From NCBI GenBank assembly GCA_029851415.1, contig CM056744.1, positions 119,444,838 through 119,508,837 on the forward strand: DNA of 64,000 nucleotides. Direction: 5' to 3'. The position numbers and the translations under genes were made by a program. The notes under the pieces are model-generated. The model was given only the letters and a program-made list of their open reading frames with translations. It made no database searches and was not told where the DNA came from. Every line of letters begins with the position of its first letter. Position 1 is the first letter of the stretch. Of the stretch, positions 46,552 through 58,370 are shown piece after piece. Source of the stretch: Eretmocerus hayati. Its lineage: Eukaryota > Arthropoda > Insecta > Hymenoptera > Aphelinidae.

Positions 46552-47884
46552 GTTTGTACCAGGGTTTGACAAATAACGCTAGTTTCGTTATGGTGCGTTA
46601 TTAACGAAACCCTCGGAGATCTGTTATGATATTCGTTATTTCGTTAAATAATGGGTAGAATTTCGTTATGTTTTTCGTTACGTTACTAGGATAACGTTAA
46701 AATCATAACGAATTGAATTTCGTTTCGTTATGAGTTTCGGTATTTTTAACGAAACATATAACGAAATTCATGTGGATAACGTTATTTGAAACTAACGAAA
46801 CTAATAACAAAATTGAGTAACGTAATTTCCAAGACATTTCGTTAAAGTTTTCCGTTACGTTAACATAAGGAAATTCTTTTCCGAGTTTCGTTACGTTATT
46901 TTTTCCATTATATTCACAGTCGCTAATGAATTCTGACAAGGGGAGTCCAAGGGGTTCGGTAGCTGAATCTGGCTGAAACTCTGAGGATTATCTCCTTTTG
47001 GTACCAAAAAATGATACGCAAAGCCGCAGAGTCTAACGCTCAAGCATTTCCGAGCTACAGGCTACAACCCATGCATTACAGCATATCTATATATATCGAA
47101 AACCGGTATATATAGATATACTGTAATGCATGGCTTGGGGCCTGTAGCTCGGAAACGCTTGAGCGTTAGACTCTGCGGTTTTGGGTATCATTTTTTGGTG
47201 CCAAAAGGAGATGATCCCCAGAGTTTCAGCCAGATCCAGCTCCCGAACCCCTTGGACGCCCCTTGTGAGTGAATGCAATATCACCCTCTCTGAAAATGAC
47301 GGTATCTCGGATTCTATGCGTCGTAGGAGAATTTTGAAAAAAGTATCTCCGAATACTTCGTTGACTGGTTGTACCCACCAACCTAGTATATCTCTGGCGC
47401 ATTAGGAATCAGTCATATCCGATCTTCTCTATTTAAAGCCCTCGTGGGGCAAAAGTTCGTCCTGATCACTTGTCGAAAGAAAAAAAAAACGAAACAAAAT
47501 ACAATTTCTATTTCGTTACGTTATTCGCGGAAGTAACGTAACGAAATCAATTATAATGTGAATAACGTTACTCGAACACCGTAACGAAACTCCAATACTT
47601 GAATTTCGTTTCGTTATTGATAACGTTATTCACATATAACTTTATTCACGTAAGAGTCGAGTTTCGTTATTATAGAATAACGTTTTTAATAACAAAACGA
47701 AATCCAAGGATTGGAGTTTCGTTACGTTATTGTATTACGTTAGTGACATTACGTTACGGTATTTAGTTATGTTATCCTAACGTAACGAAATTACCTCTTA
47801 ATTTCGTTTTTTGTCATGATAACGTAACACAACGAAATCGATAATGCAATTTTGTTGTGTTACTTGTCAAACCCTGGTTTGTAC
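46552..47884. mobile_element. hAT-type non-autonomous element with perfect 8-bp target duplication
   Basis: GTTTGTAC at 46552-46559 and 47877-47884 flanks a 1317-bp element with perfect 13-bp ends CAGGGTTTGACAA and TTGTCAAACCCTG. An 8-bp duplication with CAGGG ends is the hAT signature. Both inner flanks are dense in AACG/CGTT motifs (AACGAAAT, AATAACGTT), making the element self-complementary at short range. A palindromic MITE lies in its centre. There is no transposase. Confidence 0.9.
46937..47265. mobile_element. Palindromic MITE nested in the hAT element
   Basis: CAAGGGGAGTCCAAGGGGTT pairs with AACCCCTTGGACGCCCCTTG, and the stem continues inwards to TATATATAGATATA near 47100. GGCTGAAACTCTGAGG links it to the copy at 16577. 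Confidence 0.8.
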
Positions 47885-47990
47885 AATTGAGGTTCCGCTC
47901 AAGTCCTGGAAAAGTGCCGCTGACAAACCATTTCAATCTTCAACTGCTACTACATTAGTGTGGAGTTTGTGATTCTCAATTGTACTGTTA

Positions 47991-50689
47991 TAAAAGAGTG
48001 ATTGTTGAAATGTTCAAATTTCTACGGAGTTGAACACCAAAAAAGGAAAAATTCTGAAATCTTAAGTATTCCAACCTCTGCAAGGAAATACACGAATTTT
48101 GATCCACCCTGTATACATCAGTCCACACGTGGAAATATTCTGAGTCGCAGGGTTATTCAGGATCGAATGCATTATTGTTTTTGGGCTAGATTTGTAGATT
48201 TTTGTGAGTAAATATAATTAATGTTCTCACACGTGCGAACTATCAACCGCCTCGAATGAGTCATCCATTAGAACAGCAATGAAGGGAAAATGGATAATCG
48301 ACGCTCGTTCAGACGAATCATCGCCACGTTCACTCGTTGATGAGCACAAATTTGAAGAGAAGTATGGGTAACTTTATAAAAAAAAATCGCATTTGTCCCC
48401 TCAAAACTCGTGTAACTTATACATCTCGCATCAGAGTTTCTGATTGCAGGGTTAAAAGTCCATTTGGGCGTCTCTGGTCATAGCTATGAGCGCTCAAATT
48501 TGCTATCCCAAGATAAATCCGAGTAAGGTAACTTTCGAACAGTAAAAGTGGAATGTGAGAAACCTCGGCTCGATTAGTGTCCTGTTCTGCGTTTTCTCTG
48601 AAATCTGAGAATTTGATTCAGAGACCACGAGGCATCGTGGATCTCATAGAAATTATTTTAAAACCCGAACCTGTACTTCCTGGAGCTCAATCATTACGTG
48701 TTTCTTATGTTACGCATGTGATAACATTTCTTTCCAGGACTGTTCCAAAGTTACACTGAATATTTCAAAACTACCACACTCCACGAAAGTACTTATTCTT
48801 CCATTCGAGTATTCCAAAGTTACCCCAGTTTTCCAGAAAAGATACGAGCTTTTCATTCTCCACGTTACACAATCGAACACGGTGTAGGTAGATGCACCAA
48901 AGTAATGATGAATGCTCTTTTACGCAGCCATTCCGATTGCGACTGTGTACATTCAACCCGTCGTCGATGTCAGATTCCTATAGCTGCTAAAGCCCTCACG
49001 ATCGCGCTTTAGGGTATCAAGTCTGCCTCATGGGCCTGCCCGGAAAGATGTGGAATAGCAAAGACTACATCGTTGAAGTTCATGGGCTGGGACTAAAAAA
49101 ACCCTCTTCTGAAACCGAATTGATATCATCCATGGCCTCATTAATGTTTTCGATAGGTTGAGTGAGATGTAATGTAATTGTTCTTATCCGAATTCAAGCC
49201 GTGATTTTGAAATTGAACCAGTTTTTTGGTTAACCAATTTTGCAGTTATTCGGCTTCGTGGTGGACTATTCCATAAGAGCAGGACCCTGCCAAAGGACTG
49301 TGCTCAAAGGACCATACAAGTCAGGAACGAGATGAGAATTCATCACCAAGAAGCTCAATGCATTTAGGCGTAGCAAGATTTTGATAGTTGACTTAGGATG
49401 ACGTACTAATTGAGCGTATTTTGTCTCACACTTTTCAGGCTTGGGCCGAGTGGAGATAGAGTCGTGAGGGTGGGTATTTTGTTTCAAAATCCGAAAGAAT
49501 TTAGCTCTCTTCTTCCCCTAGTGAGACTCGTAAACAGACGTAACGTAGGTCGGTGGAATAGCATTAATTCTTTCTGGTCGATACACTGGAGATTATAATG
49601 AATCCCTTCGAATTCTGTTGGTAGAGATTATGAGACACTTGAACTCGGAAAGCCGTTAAAATAAATGTGGAGTACAATTGGAATCTTTAAAATGTCACAA
49701 TGGAATCTTACACTGCATTAAAAAATATTCTTTCAAGTATTCCAAAAGATTATATTCATGTGAGGATTTATGAGGGGAGGTGTATATTTTAGTATTGATG
49801 CACACCATTAGTCAATTTTCAACCAGACAACGGAGTAGCTCAATGAAGACTATTTTCAAAATCTCGAGATAATATGATTCATTCTTCTGCTATTCGCGAC
49901 AAAAGAACAACTTATGATTGGATCGAATATTAATATCGGTTCGTCGGCAAGTGATGGGAATATTTAATTCCAATCAAATAAACACATGCACCCTTGCGTC
50001 CTCGGTGAAGTTACTGAAGAGAATTTTTAGTTTAGGATAACTTCATACGTCATAGCTGGAGAAACTCGTATAACCGGACATGAAAGCAAGAAATGTTTTT
50101 TTATCAAGCGCTTCTCTTGCACTTCACCGAACCCTAGTTCACCCGTCTAGTAAACACGTAATCTGGGGGAATCATACTATTCTGCTGAACGGAGAATCCA
50201 TTATTTTTGTTCGTTGCGTTATCACGTGTGTAATTATGACCTCGATTTCATTTAATGGATATAAACGTGTCAAAAGTATGAGCTCATTATTTGAGAATTT
50301 CAATATGGAGGTTATGGTTCCCCTGATTATTCGCCGGTCTGGCAATTCTGTCGAGCTTAGAGTTATCTTTCTTTCTAAGCTCGAGGTAATCGAAGAGTTC
50401 ATGTGCTTTATCTCTAACTAGAGGTAAACTTAACTTGACTCAGAGAGATTCATCATTACTCTACCGTTAGAGAGAAATTTTACTCTACTCAGAGGTGAAT
50501 TTCTCTATAAGGGATTTAGAATGTGGGAGAATTCGCCAACATTCAGGAAATGTTTGAAAAGAATGGATCTGATCATGACTAGTTGGAGATCCCTTCGCAC
50601 ATAATGACCAAATTATTACCACTTGACTACAACATTTGTTTATTGGCGGTGAAGTCACTTCATTCCACTCCCTCAGGCACAATTAAGTC
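47991..50689. other. Intergenic, no gene recognised
   Basis: No supported gene. The 113-aa frame at 50080-50421 has no signal peptide, domain or splice context. Confidence 0.35.
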
Positions 50690-50853
50690 CTGATTTATGA
50701 ATACGATATGGTCTGTGAATGGGCGCTAGTGCTTAATCGTTTGAAAAATCTCACTTTCCTCCAAGCAATTTCACTCAACCAACGAAAATAGTCAGAAAAT
50801 AGGAAAATGGTATTTATTGAAGAAATTATCGTTTTCTACGTGTCAGAAAATGG

Positions 50854-50889
50854 TATATAAATCAGGGTTATGCGATCAGAAGCCATTCT
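50854..50889 (+). promoter_or_regulatory. Core promoter of the first three-domain Kazal gene
   Basis: TATATAA (50854-50860) lies 31 nt before the A of an initiator-like CCATTCT (50883-50889). The other three-domain gene has the same motif at the same spacing. Confidence 0.6.
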
Positions 50890-50950
50890 AAGTCTCGAGT
50901 TCGATCTCCTCATTGCTTGGCGCTGGACAAATTATCAATCTCCATCGAAG

Positions 50951-53900
50951 ATGCTGAAATTCCTTGCTTTCGTCGTCGTTGGTAAGTGTACTGTCCAGCT
51001 AATCTACTTGCATTTTGTTGTGTTGTTCTTGTAAAAATTAGATCAAAAATTCAAGTGATGCAATGAAAATCTCAGTTCAGCGGTTTTGGTTAAAAGAAGA
51101 TCTGCCTTGACGTTTCATCGAAGCATAAGCGGAACTGCTTGATCAAAGATATTTCACATCGTTGAGATTGCTCCGTTCAACAACTGAATACCGGAGCATT
51201 AATTCGATCTTTGATAACATGGTTCTACGGGACTCATGGACAATACTTTCAATTCCGTAAATTCGAGATGTCCGCCGACTCCAGCGCCAACTTCCATGTA
51301 TAAAAGTGGTATGAGTGGTCGATTTGCGAAGCTCTTATACCCCTAGTATATAAAGCGTCACCATCAATATAGGTGTACTTATGAATTAGGGGTATAAGAG
51401 CTTCGACACATGATCCGCTAGGTGCGCTACAGTCGGGGGACACCTCGAATTTAGTGCGATATTTCATACGATTCACGTAAGAACCCAACATATTATTTTG
51501 AATCCTGTCCATGTATCCTATATCGTACTCGAAGTTTGGTCCCAGTGGATGATTTTCCAGACTTCCTGCAATACATAATTCAGTCAAATTTTTGGATGAC
51601 TAAGAACCATTTGCCAATCGAGACTCATTCGACGATGACTGGACTTCCGGAACAGTTATAAACATCTGGAATTGTGAGAGATCTCGGCATAACGCTCCAC
51701 ATGATCGTTCTTGGAGATTTGACGCGCATTGCACCCAAGTGCAACCTTTACAAATGCAAATTAAGGGCCTCGACATTTGCCCCTTCTCCTCCGTTGAAAT
51801 AGCGCCATTGTCCGCCCGTGGCGCGCAATGGAACTACGGCGCCTATGCTTATACACAGGAGGAGCAAACGCGCAAATGCGCACTTTCTCGAGTTGCATAG
51901 GTTTTGAGGTCCAAAATGACCCTCGGAATAATCGAAGCCTGTTTTTGATTCCGAAAAGAACTAAAATTCGAAAGGCCTTGTTCAAGTCAAGCAGAAGGGA
52001 GCATTCCATCCGATTTTGTCGTGTCACGTTCTGAGTTTCAATCACGAAAGCATTTCATAACTGGACCATTTATTGGTTCGATCATCGTTCGCTTGAAGTT
52101 TCGTGATCCTACTGCCTGGTCCAAACTCATCGCAACGCTCCCACGTATGATGATAATATAATTAGCTTACGGCTCCTTTCGCAAACTTGCAAAGACAAAT
52201 CACGGTTTCGTCATCAGCAAGTCATCACAGTGGGTCTCAAAGGCAGAAAAGTTTAAAGTTTGGAAAAGAGAAATCCCTGTGTGGTGTGATTCTAGGTGCC
52301 CCGAGGATCATTTGCAAAGAGAAAAAAATCTTTCGTCGGTAGATTTAAAAATAGAGTTATATTTGTGATTTTTCCATTATAAATTATGGGTAAGTGCGGT
52401 TTTTCATCTCTTTCGTGATATTACCGTCACAAGTCGGAAGGGTTGACTTTTGTCAAGAAATATGTGGAATAGATTTCTGTAGATCTTTAAAAAATCTACA
52501 AAATTCTGTTTCCACATCCATTCAGAACTAAGACACAGCCAATGTGAAATTCTCAGTTAAAAGAGAAATATCACTGGAGCTTTGTAAATCCTGGCACTCT
52601 TTTTCTGGAGGATTTCCAATTCCCCAGAGTGGATCCAGTTCTTTCATATATGTGAGCACACCACTTCATAGGTTTTCAAAATTAGTTCTACCTATTTCAC
52701 GGCAAAAGTCATCCCTTCCGAATTATCAGGGAAAAAACCACGAAAACGACGAAAAACCGCGAGAGAGATAACTTTTCACCTATTTTCTATGAAAAATCCG
52801 GAGAAATCACTATTTGAATATCTATCGACAGAAAATTCTTATTCTTTCTTGGAAAATAATCCCTAAGGTACCTCGAGTCATACTCCACAGGAATTGTTTT
52901 CTCTGAACCTTCAACTTTCCCGCCTCTTAGACCTACTGTGTCTTGGTTAGCTAATGTTGAAGGATAAAGAGCTCTGACCGTAATTCAGCAATGCATCATC
53001 AAAATGGACATCATAATTTTCCCAATACCTACCAACTGACCATCGCTCTAATCTTCTTCGATTTCTAGCCACGACTTCGCTGTCAGTGCTCGTAGTATCT
53101 GCTCCATCTGAAAAAGAAGAAAAGTGCCCTGCCATTTGCATCAACACAAAAGAGTGGGAACCAATTTGTGGTAGTGATAATACCACGTATGCCAATTCCG
53201 GTGCTCTGAAATGTGCCCAAAAATGCGAACCTGGTAATGAATTCCATCTCAGTCACTGTCAAACTCCATCGACTTTGACAGGAGCCCAACTAACTAAGAA
53301 TTCTTTAAACATTCCAGATCTCAAAGGAGTGCACGCGGGAGAATGTCAACAAGAAGGTGAAAATTTATACTTCGGAACCCATAACTTTTCACACAAAGTA
53401 AGATTAGGTAGATAAGTCTTAGATTGGTGCTGTCCAGCCAGGTAAACCCAATCTATTCATCTTTCCGAGTAAATTTGACTAGGCGGAGTGAAAACCGACT
53501 CTTAGCAAATCGAATCCACTCTGATGAGCATGAATAGCGTCAAATAATCAGAAGAGACGTTTTACATTTAGTGGCACACAACATCGTCTGTATGATAGAA
53601 TCAAATTCCATCCAGTCTATTTTGATTCTAGTGACAACAATGGACTCAGTTCCGGCTGAAAATACGCCATCCGAGGAGCAGGGCGACTGCAACATCCCTT
53701 GCGCCTCAACTGACGAGCTATCTCCTGTGTGTGGCAGTAATGGAAAAACTTACCCTAACCCCGGTGCTCTGGAATGTGCCAAGAAATGCAAACCTGGTAA
53801 CGAATTCCATCTGAATCACTACCAAACTCCATCGATTTTTGGAGGAGCTCAACTAACTAAGATTTCTTCAAACATTTTCAGATCTTCAGATGGTACGCGC

Positions 53901-54303
53901 GGGGCCATGCCAAGAAGAAGGTAAGCAACCATACTTTGATCTATCATTCCGCCGATGGAAAGGGATGAATTGCGTATAACAATCCAACCATATCACACTT
54001 ATAGTAACGACAATGGGCTCAGTTCCCGCTGAAAATACGCCATCCGAGGAGCAGGATGACTGCGACATCCCTTGTGCCGGAACTCTCGAATTTTCCCCTG
54101 TGTGTGGCAGTAATGGAAAAACTTACCCCAACCCTAGCGCTCTGGAATGTGCCAAGAAATGCAAACCTGGTAATGAACTGCACGCAACATGAAACAGTTT
54201 TTCCAAACAACCCTCTAACTCACCAAAAATCTTTCCTCAAATTTCAGGTATTGAAAAAGCTAGCGATGGCTCATGTGAAGAAGCTGTTAAGCAGCAAGAA
54301 TAA
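50951..54303 (+). CDS. Kazal-type serine protease inhibitor, three domains (219 aa), gene 1
   Basis: Exons are 50951-50981, 53069-53233, 53318-53356, 53632-53796, 53882-53920, 54005-54169 and 54248-54303, all introns phase 1. The signal peptide MLKFLAFVVV is completed by exon 2 (ATTSLSVLVVSA). Each Kazal domain is encoded by a 165-nt exon (Cys1-Cys5) and a short exon with the last cysteine (GEC, GPC, GSC). Reactive loops are TKEWEPIC, TDELSPVC and TLEFSPVC, giving inferred P1 residues Lys, Asp and Leu. All domains lack the cysteine after Y-x-N and have KC four residues after the next one. The 84-nt intron 2 is in frame, so its retention would still give an open protein. AATAAA is at 54381-54386. 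Likely a secreted inhibitor of host or foreign serine proteases. Confidence 0.93.
51320..51420. repeat. Hairpin in Kazal gene 1 intron 1
   Basis: GAAGCTCTTATACCCCTAGT (about 51328) pairs with TTAGGGGTATAAGAGCTTC (about 51387). The corresponding intron of gene 2 is shorter and lacks it. Confidence 0.6.
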
Positions 54304-54425
54304 CAAGCTGTCTAACCTTGCTGTAGTGCCAGTTGAACTACTCCTTTATCGTGAATCGATTATAAACGACAAGAAATACAAATAAACGTGAAAACTTTCT
54401 CTTGAGAAAATGAATATCTGCTGTG

Positions 54426-57400
54426 TATTCATTCCTGGATGGCGAGACTAAATCAATACTCGAGATAAAATTAAGGAAAATTGAAAATTTAATCTGTTGG
54501 CTGTAACGGCACCCACTGGCGAGACCCGCGATTCTTCATTTTTCAATCTTCACCGACTCGTAATGGCTCGAAGAATATTTGCTAACAGAATCTGTTAAGG
54601 CGATTCACGTCACCAAAAGTATAAACAACGACTCAAAAAGAGTTTGCTCCTATACAGACATGTTTTCCAGGATACGGAAGTCGGTTTCGTCGCCGAGATA
54701 AAATAACGAAAAATTGGCCTCGCAAAAAACATGTTAACATGGTAAAGAATAGGAGTATGATATAAACACCAATCCTAATAAGTTACCACCCGTCTCATGC
54801 TATGATTGATCTTACTTCGGCGGGGGGCGATGGTAGATTGCACTCATGGACATTTGGTCTTTGTGAAACCTGTGTAGCGACTCAGATAAATGATACGAGT
54901 CATTCAAACTAAATGAAATTCCAAGTGGAAATTCATTTCTGAATGTCAGCTGGTTATTCTTACGAAAGTTCTGCTGAAAATATGGCTCAACATTAAAATC
55001 TTCGGCCTGATTCTGGGGCTATATACATGTCAGCGTTCTTCGTGACATCTTGTCCATTTACCATCTGAAATTTGGGATTATCTGTAGGTTTGTCTTTCCA
55101 ATTCTATAGTTTCATTCGTTATGTTCAAGAATATCTTTTGTCAACAATTGTATAATCGTTAAGCGATCTAGTCACATGGCAGCCAAATTGGGATTTTTAT
55201 GACTATAATCCAGAAATGTCACGTTCAAATGTGATTTTAAGGTTCTCGTAACAAATCGTATAACCCATACTTCGCTTGTAAAACCATTCCAGGCATTGGA
55301 AGACGTGAACTCGGACATGGATACCTTGCTTCGCTCAGCACAAACTTTCCTCATGTTCGAAATGAGCTGACGAGTTCACAATCAGTACGGAAGTATACTA
55401 ATTTTTTTCCTATTTCTCAACCTGAACCTGGCCATCATTTTAATAAATGATTCAATTGTTTCTCAGTTTATCCACATTTCTCAGAAATGTATCAATTTTC
55501 GGTTTGAAGATCCTGACGATGATCCAAATTAGTATATACCAGGCCATATTTCAATCTTCGGATCTTTCCCCAAACAACTTCTCTGAACCAGCACAGAACG
55601 AGCCCTTACATCCCCGCTCGGCTCTATGAAGTACCCACGGACAATAAAATCTTCCAGTTTCACCCACGCAAAAGTCATCCAACTACCAACCCATCATCTC
55701 CCTAGGAATCACCATCATCTATGTGAAAACTGCCTCATCCATCGGTCAAGAGACAAGACAAGACTCACGTCCGTATAACATCTCACACCATCTCCACTCA
55801 ACATCTAAATCCTGAGTCTCGCGTGCGAACCGTTCATCCCAGCCAACAATAACAATACCGCTAATGATAGTGACAATAACTTGGCGGCATCTCTTACCAA
55901 GATCGAGTCGCTTGACGGCATAATGTAACCGAGTACATCACACAAAATTTACACTCTACAGGATACTCCATGGCAAAGATCTGGTTATGCTTCAGGCCGG
56001 CGGCAATGATCGTCGAGCTTATGATTGACTTGGCTTGAGTCTCTGATGCTTTATAGTGATGATGTGGGCGGATTTGAAATATGCGGCTAGACTGTGGATA
56101 TAGAGAGGCCCCGACGGGTGCGACAGATGCTCGGATATGCTCTAGGGCCTATGCAGATATCTTGAGCATTGTTGCGTACATTCTTGCGCTCGGGGCTAAA
56201 ATTATGCAGACTTTGTTGTGTGTGAATGAGAAATGGATGAGATTGGTGGAAAAAATTTGTTACCAGTACACTGAGATGTGTGCTTCCGGTGAAATTTGGA
56301 ACCATGGTTTACTCGGGTTTGGATGATCTGACATCCGGAAATGAAATTATGGGACGCACAATGGAAAGCGTTATTTCATGTGGTGGCTAAGTTCATGTAA
56401 TTGTGACTGATTTTAGTAGGTATTGTGTACGCAATCAGTATCTATTGCCTAGATCATACAGTACACGGTTGGCTCATGCCCAGAATGGTGTTAGTCGATT
56501 CCAGTATTTTGAGGTTGGTTTTTACCGGCGACTACTTTTTAAGAAAATTGACATTCGGTCGATGGAATCAATGGTATGCGGAAGATCGCATTCCGTGAGA
56601 TTTTTTCTAGGTCTCAACTTATACCTGCAACAATTCAAGTGGGAGGTACGAGAGAAACATTTATTCGGGAATGACAGGTTTTGAAAATTATTAATCTTGT
56701 TTTGATTTTATTTGGGCTAATTTTTTGTAGTTTAATTACTTTATAGATCACCGTTTCAGAGTTACAGAATATTCGTTTGACACATATAGGTGCATTAGTT
56801 CATAATGAGAAGATCATCCCATCATAAACAATACATCCAGCTACCGCAGTCCCAATGCTAGAAAATATTGATCTTTTTAATTGTCCTATCTGTGATGATC
56901 GCAAGTAGATTATGCATGGCAGCATCTGGGTGAAACTGAGTACGAAGTTAGTACTGCGATGCTTCAAAACCTCAGATGTAGAGTCGAAGAAGGTTGAAAC
57001 TGTACTGTTTTATCTGTCGTGCATTGCTGGCGAGGATTAAATCACGCAGAATTTCTAAGTCAATTGAATTACTGGGAGAGAATTATAAAAAATTGAGCTG
57101 ATTGCACATTGTCAAAGATTGGCCCACACTATATTTCCAATGCTTTAAGTCACCGGTGTGTAATCTTTGACGGCGCTTATTAGTCCGGTGAGCCGTCAAA
57201 GTGTCTGTATATGAGCTAGCTTGGATCCACGTAGATGGAAAATGGTGATTCTCATGTAATTTGACCTTCTGTACCTTAGTTTTGATGGTACAGAGTCAAA
57301 CGAGTGGGACTGGAAATTAATACTACTTATAACACATTTTCATAAGCAATGAATAGCACATTTTTGTGGTTTGAAGAGTTATTTACCACATTCCTGGACT

Positions 57401-58019
57401 ATTTTCCAGTGGAAAAGTTCTATGTATGAGCCATAAAAAATCATAGCTCTCCCGGAAGAGATTCCAAAGGTTCTAATGAAGCAATTTTTTCAATATTCAA
57501 ACGTATGTTGCTCTGCCGGAAGATGATATTTCTTGACCTACAACTATCTTCTTGAAAATTCCGTAACGCAGTCAGTTCAAGATTCATTAAAAAAATTCCC
57601 ACGCGGACGTTTGTTCACAGGAGAATATGGAGAGACTTGTTTTTCTGACCCAAAAATGTTGTCCAGAAAACACATGAAGTATCCATCTCACGAGTCACAT
57701 ATCTACAATTTCAGAGCCGTTGAATATTCAACCACTTGATTGAATTTTCAACCACTGTGGTTGAAGTTTTGATTAAATCAGCTAATTGAAGATTTTGAAT
57801 GAATATAATAGAACGTTCAATCGCCAGATCTCAAATATTGTGACTTCTTCCGCCCAAGTATTAGCTCGTAGGCTCTTTCATCTGTATACAATTTTTTCTC
57901 ATTCACTCTAAAATTTGTTTGTCAAAGAGGCTCTCATGAAGTCTGAATTTTTCGGACATGATTTCGAAAGAGAATTGCTTGGTTCGTGTCTTCCCTATGC
58001 TTGAGCAATATCAGTGAAT
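54426..58019. other. Intergenic, no gene recognised
   Basis: A copy of the repeat seen near 41815 lies at 54640-54740. Sequence near 57720-57770 (CAACCACTTGATTGAA, CAACCACTGTGGTTGAAG) echoes the ends of the 30.4-34.2 kb foldback. Nothing coding is supported. Confidence 0.4.
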
Positions 58020-58370
58020 GGTTCAAGACTCACGAGGAGAGGTTCAATCTTGCGAGTCTTGGATCATCCCAAACTCTGGAAGTCATCTTGTTTTGGTGAG
58101 AAATGAAGGATTTTTCAAGGATTCAGTCCCATGAGCCCAAGATAGGGCTATGGAGATCAGCATGGTCCATACAGGCTGATGTTAAAAAAGTCATATACAT
58201 ATATAGATATAGTGGCAGTGCTAGTCTCCAAAGCCGAATCTCAGGATAGAAGGCTCATGGGGCTAAACCCTTGAAGATACCTAGATAAGATCAGGTGATT
58301 TCTCACCAGAACAATATGCTGCCCAGACTTTGAGACGGATCAAAGACTCGCACGGTTAGACCTCTCCAAG
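58020..58370. mobile_element. Palindromic element, copy B
   Basis: AAGTCATCTTGTTTTGGTGA followed by GAAATGAAGG, and CCCATGAGCC, pair with complementary sequence to the right of a centre at about 58195. It is the same family as 45580-46019, with diverged arms. Confidence 0.55.

Larger units (their letters stand above)
50690..54425 (+). repeat. Kazal gene duplication, unit 1
   Basis: It is collinear with 61050-63262, from GATATGGTCTGTGAATGGG-like promoter DNA to just past the poly(A) signal (AAAATGAATATCTG in both). Similarity is highest from exon 4 to exon 6. Confidence 0.8.

Noticed and set aside
50080..50421. 113-aa plus-strand ORF upstream of Kazal gene 1.
   Set aside because: No signal peptide, domain, promoter or paralogous support in the duplicated unit.
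53797..53881. Reading the Kazal exon straight on through NEFHLNHYQ as coding.
   Set aside because: GTAACG and TTTTCAG splice sites bracket the stretch, the continuation frameshifts in most modules, and splicing restores the conserved last cysteine (GPC) in all seven domains.
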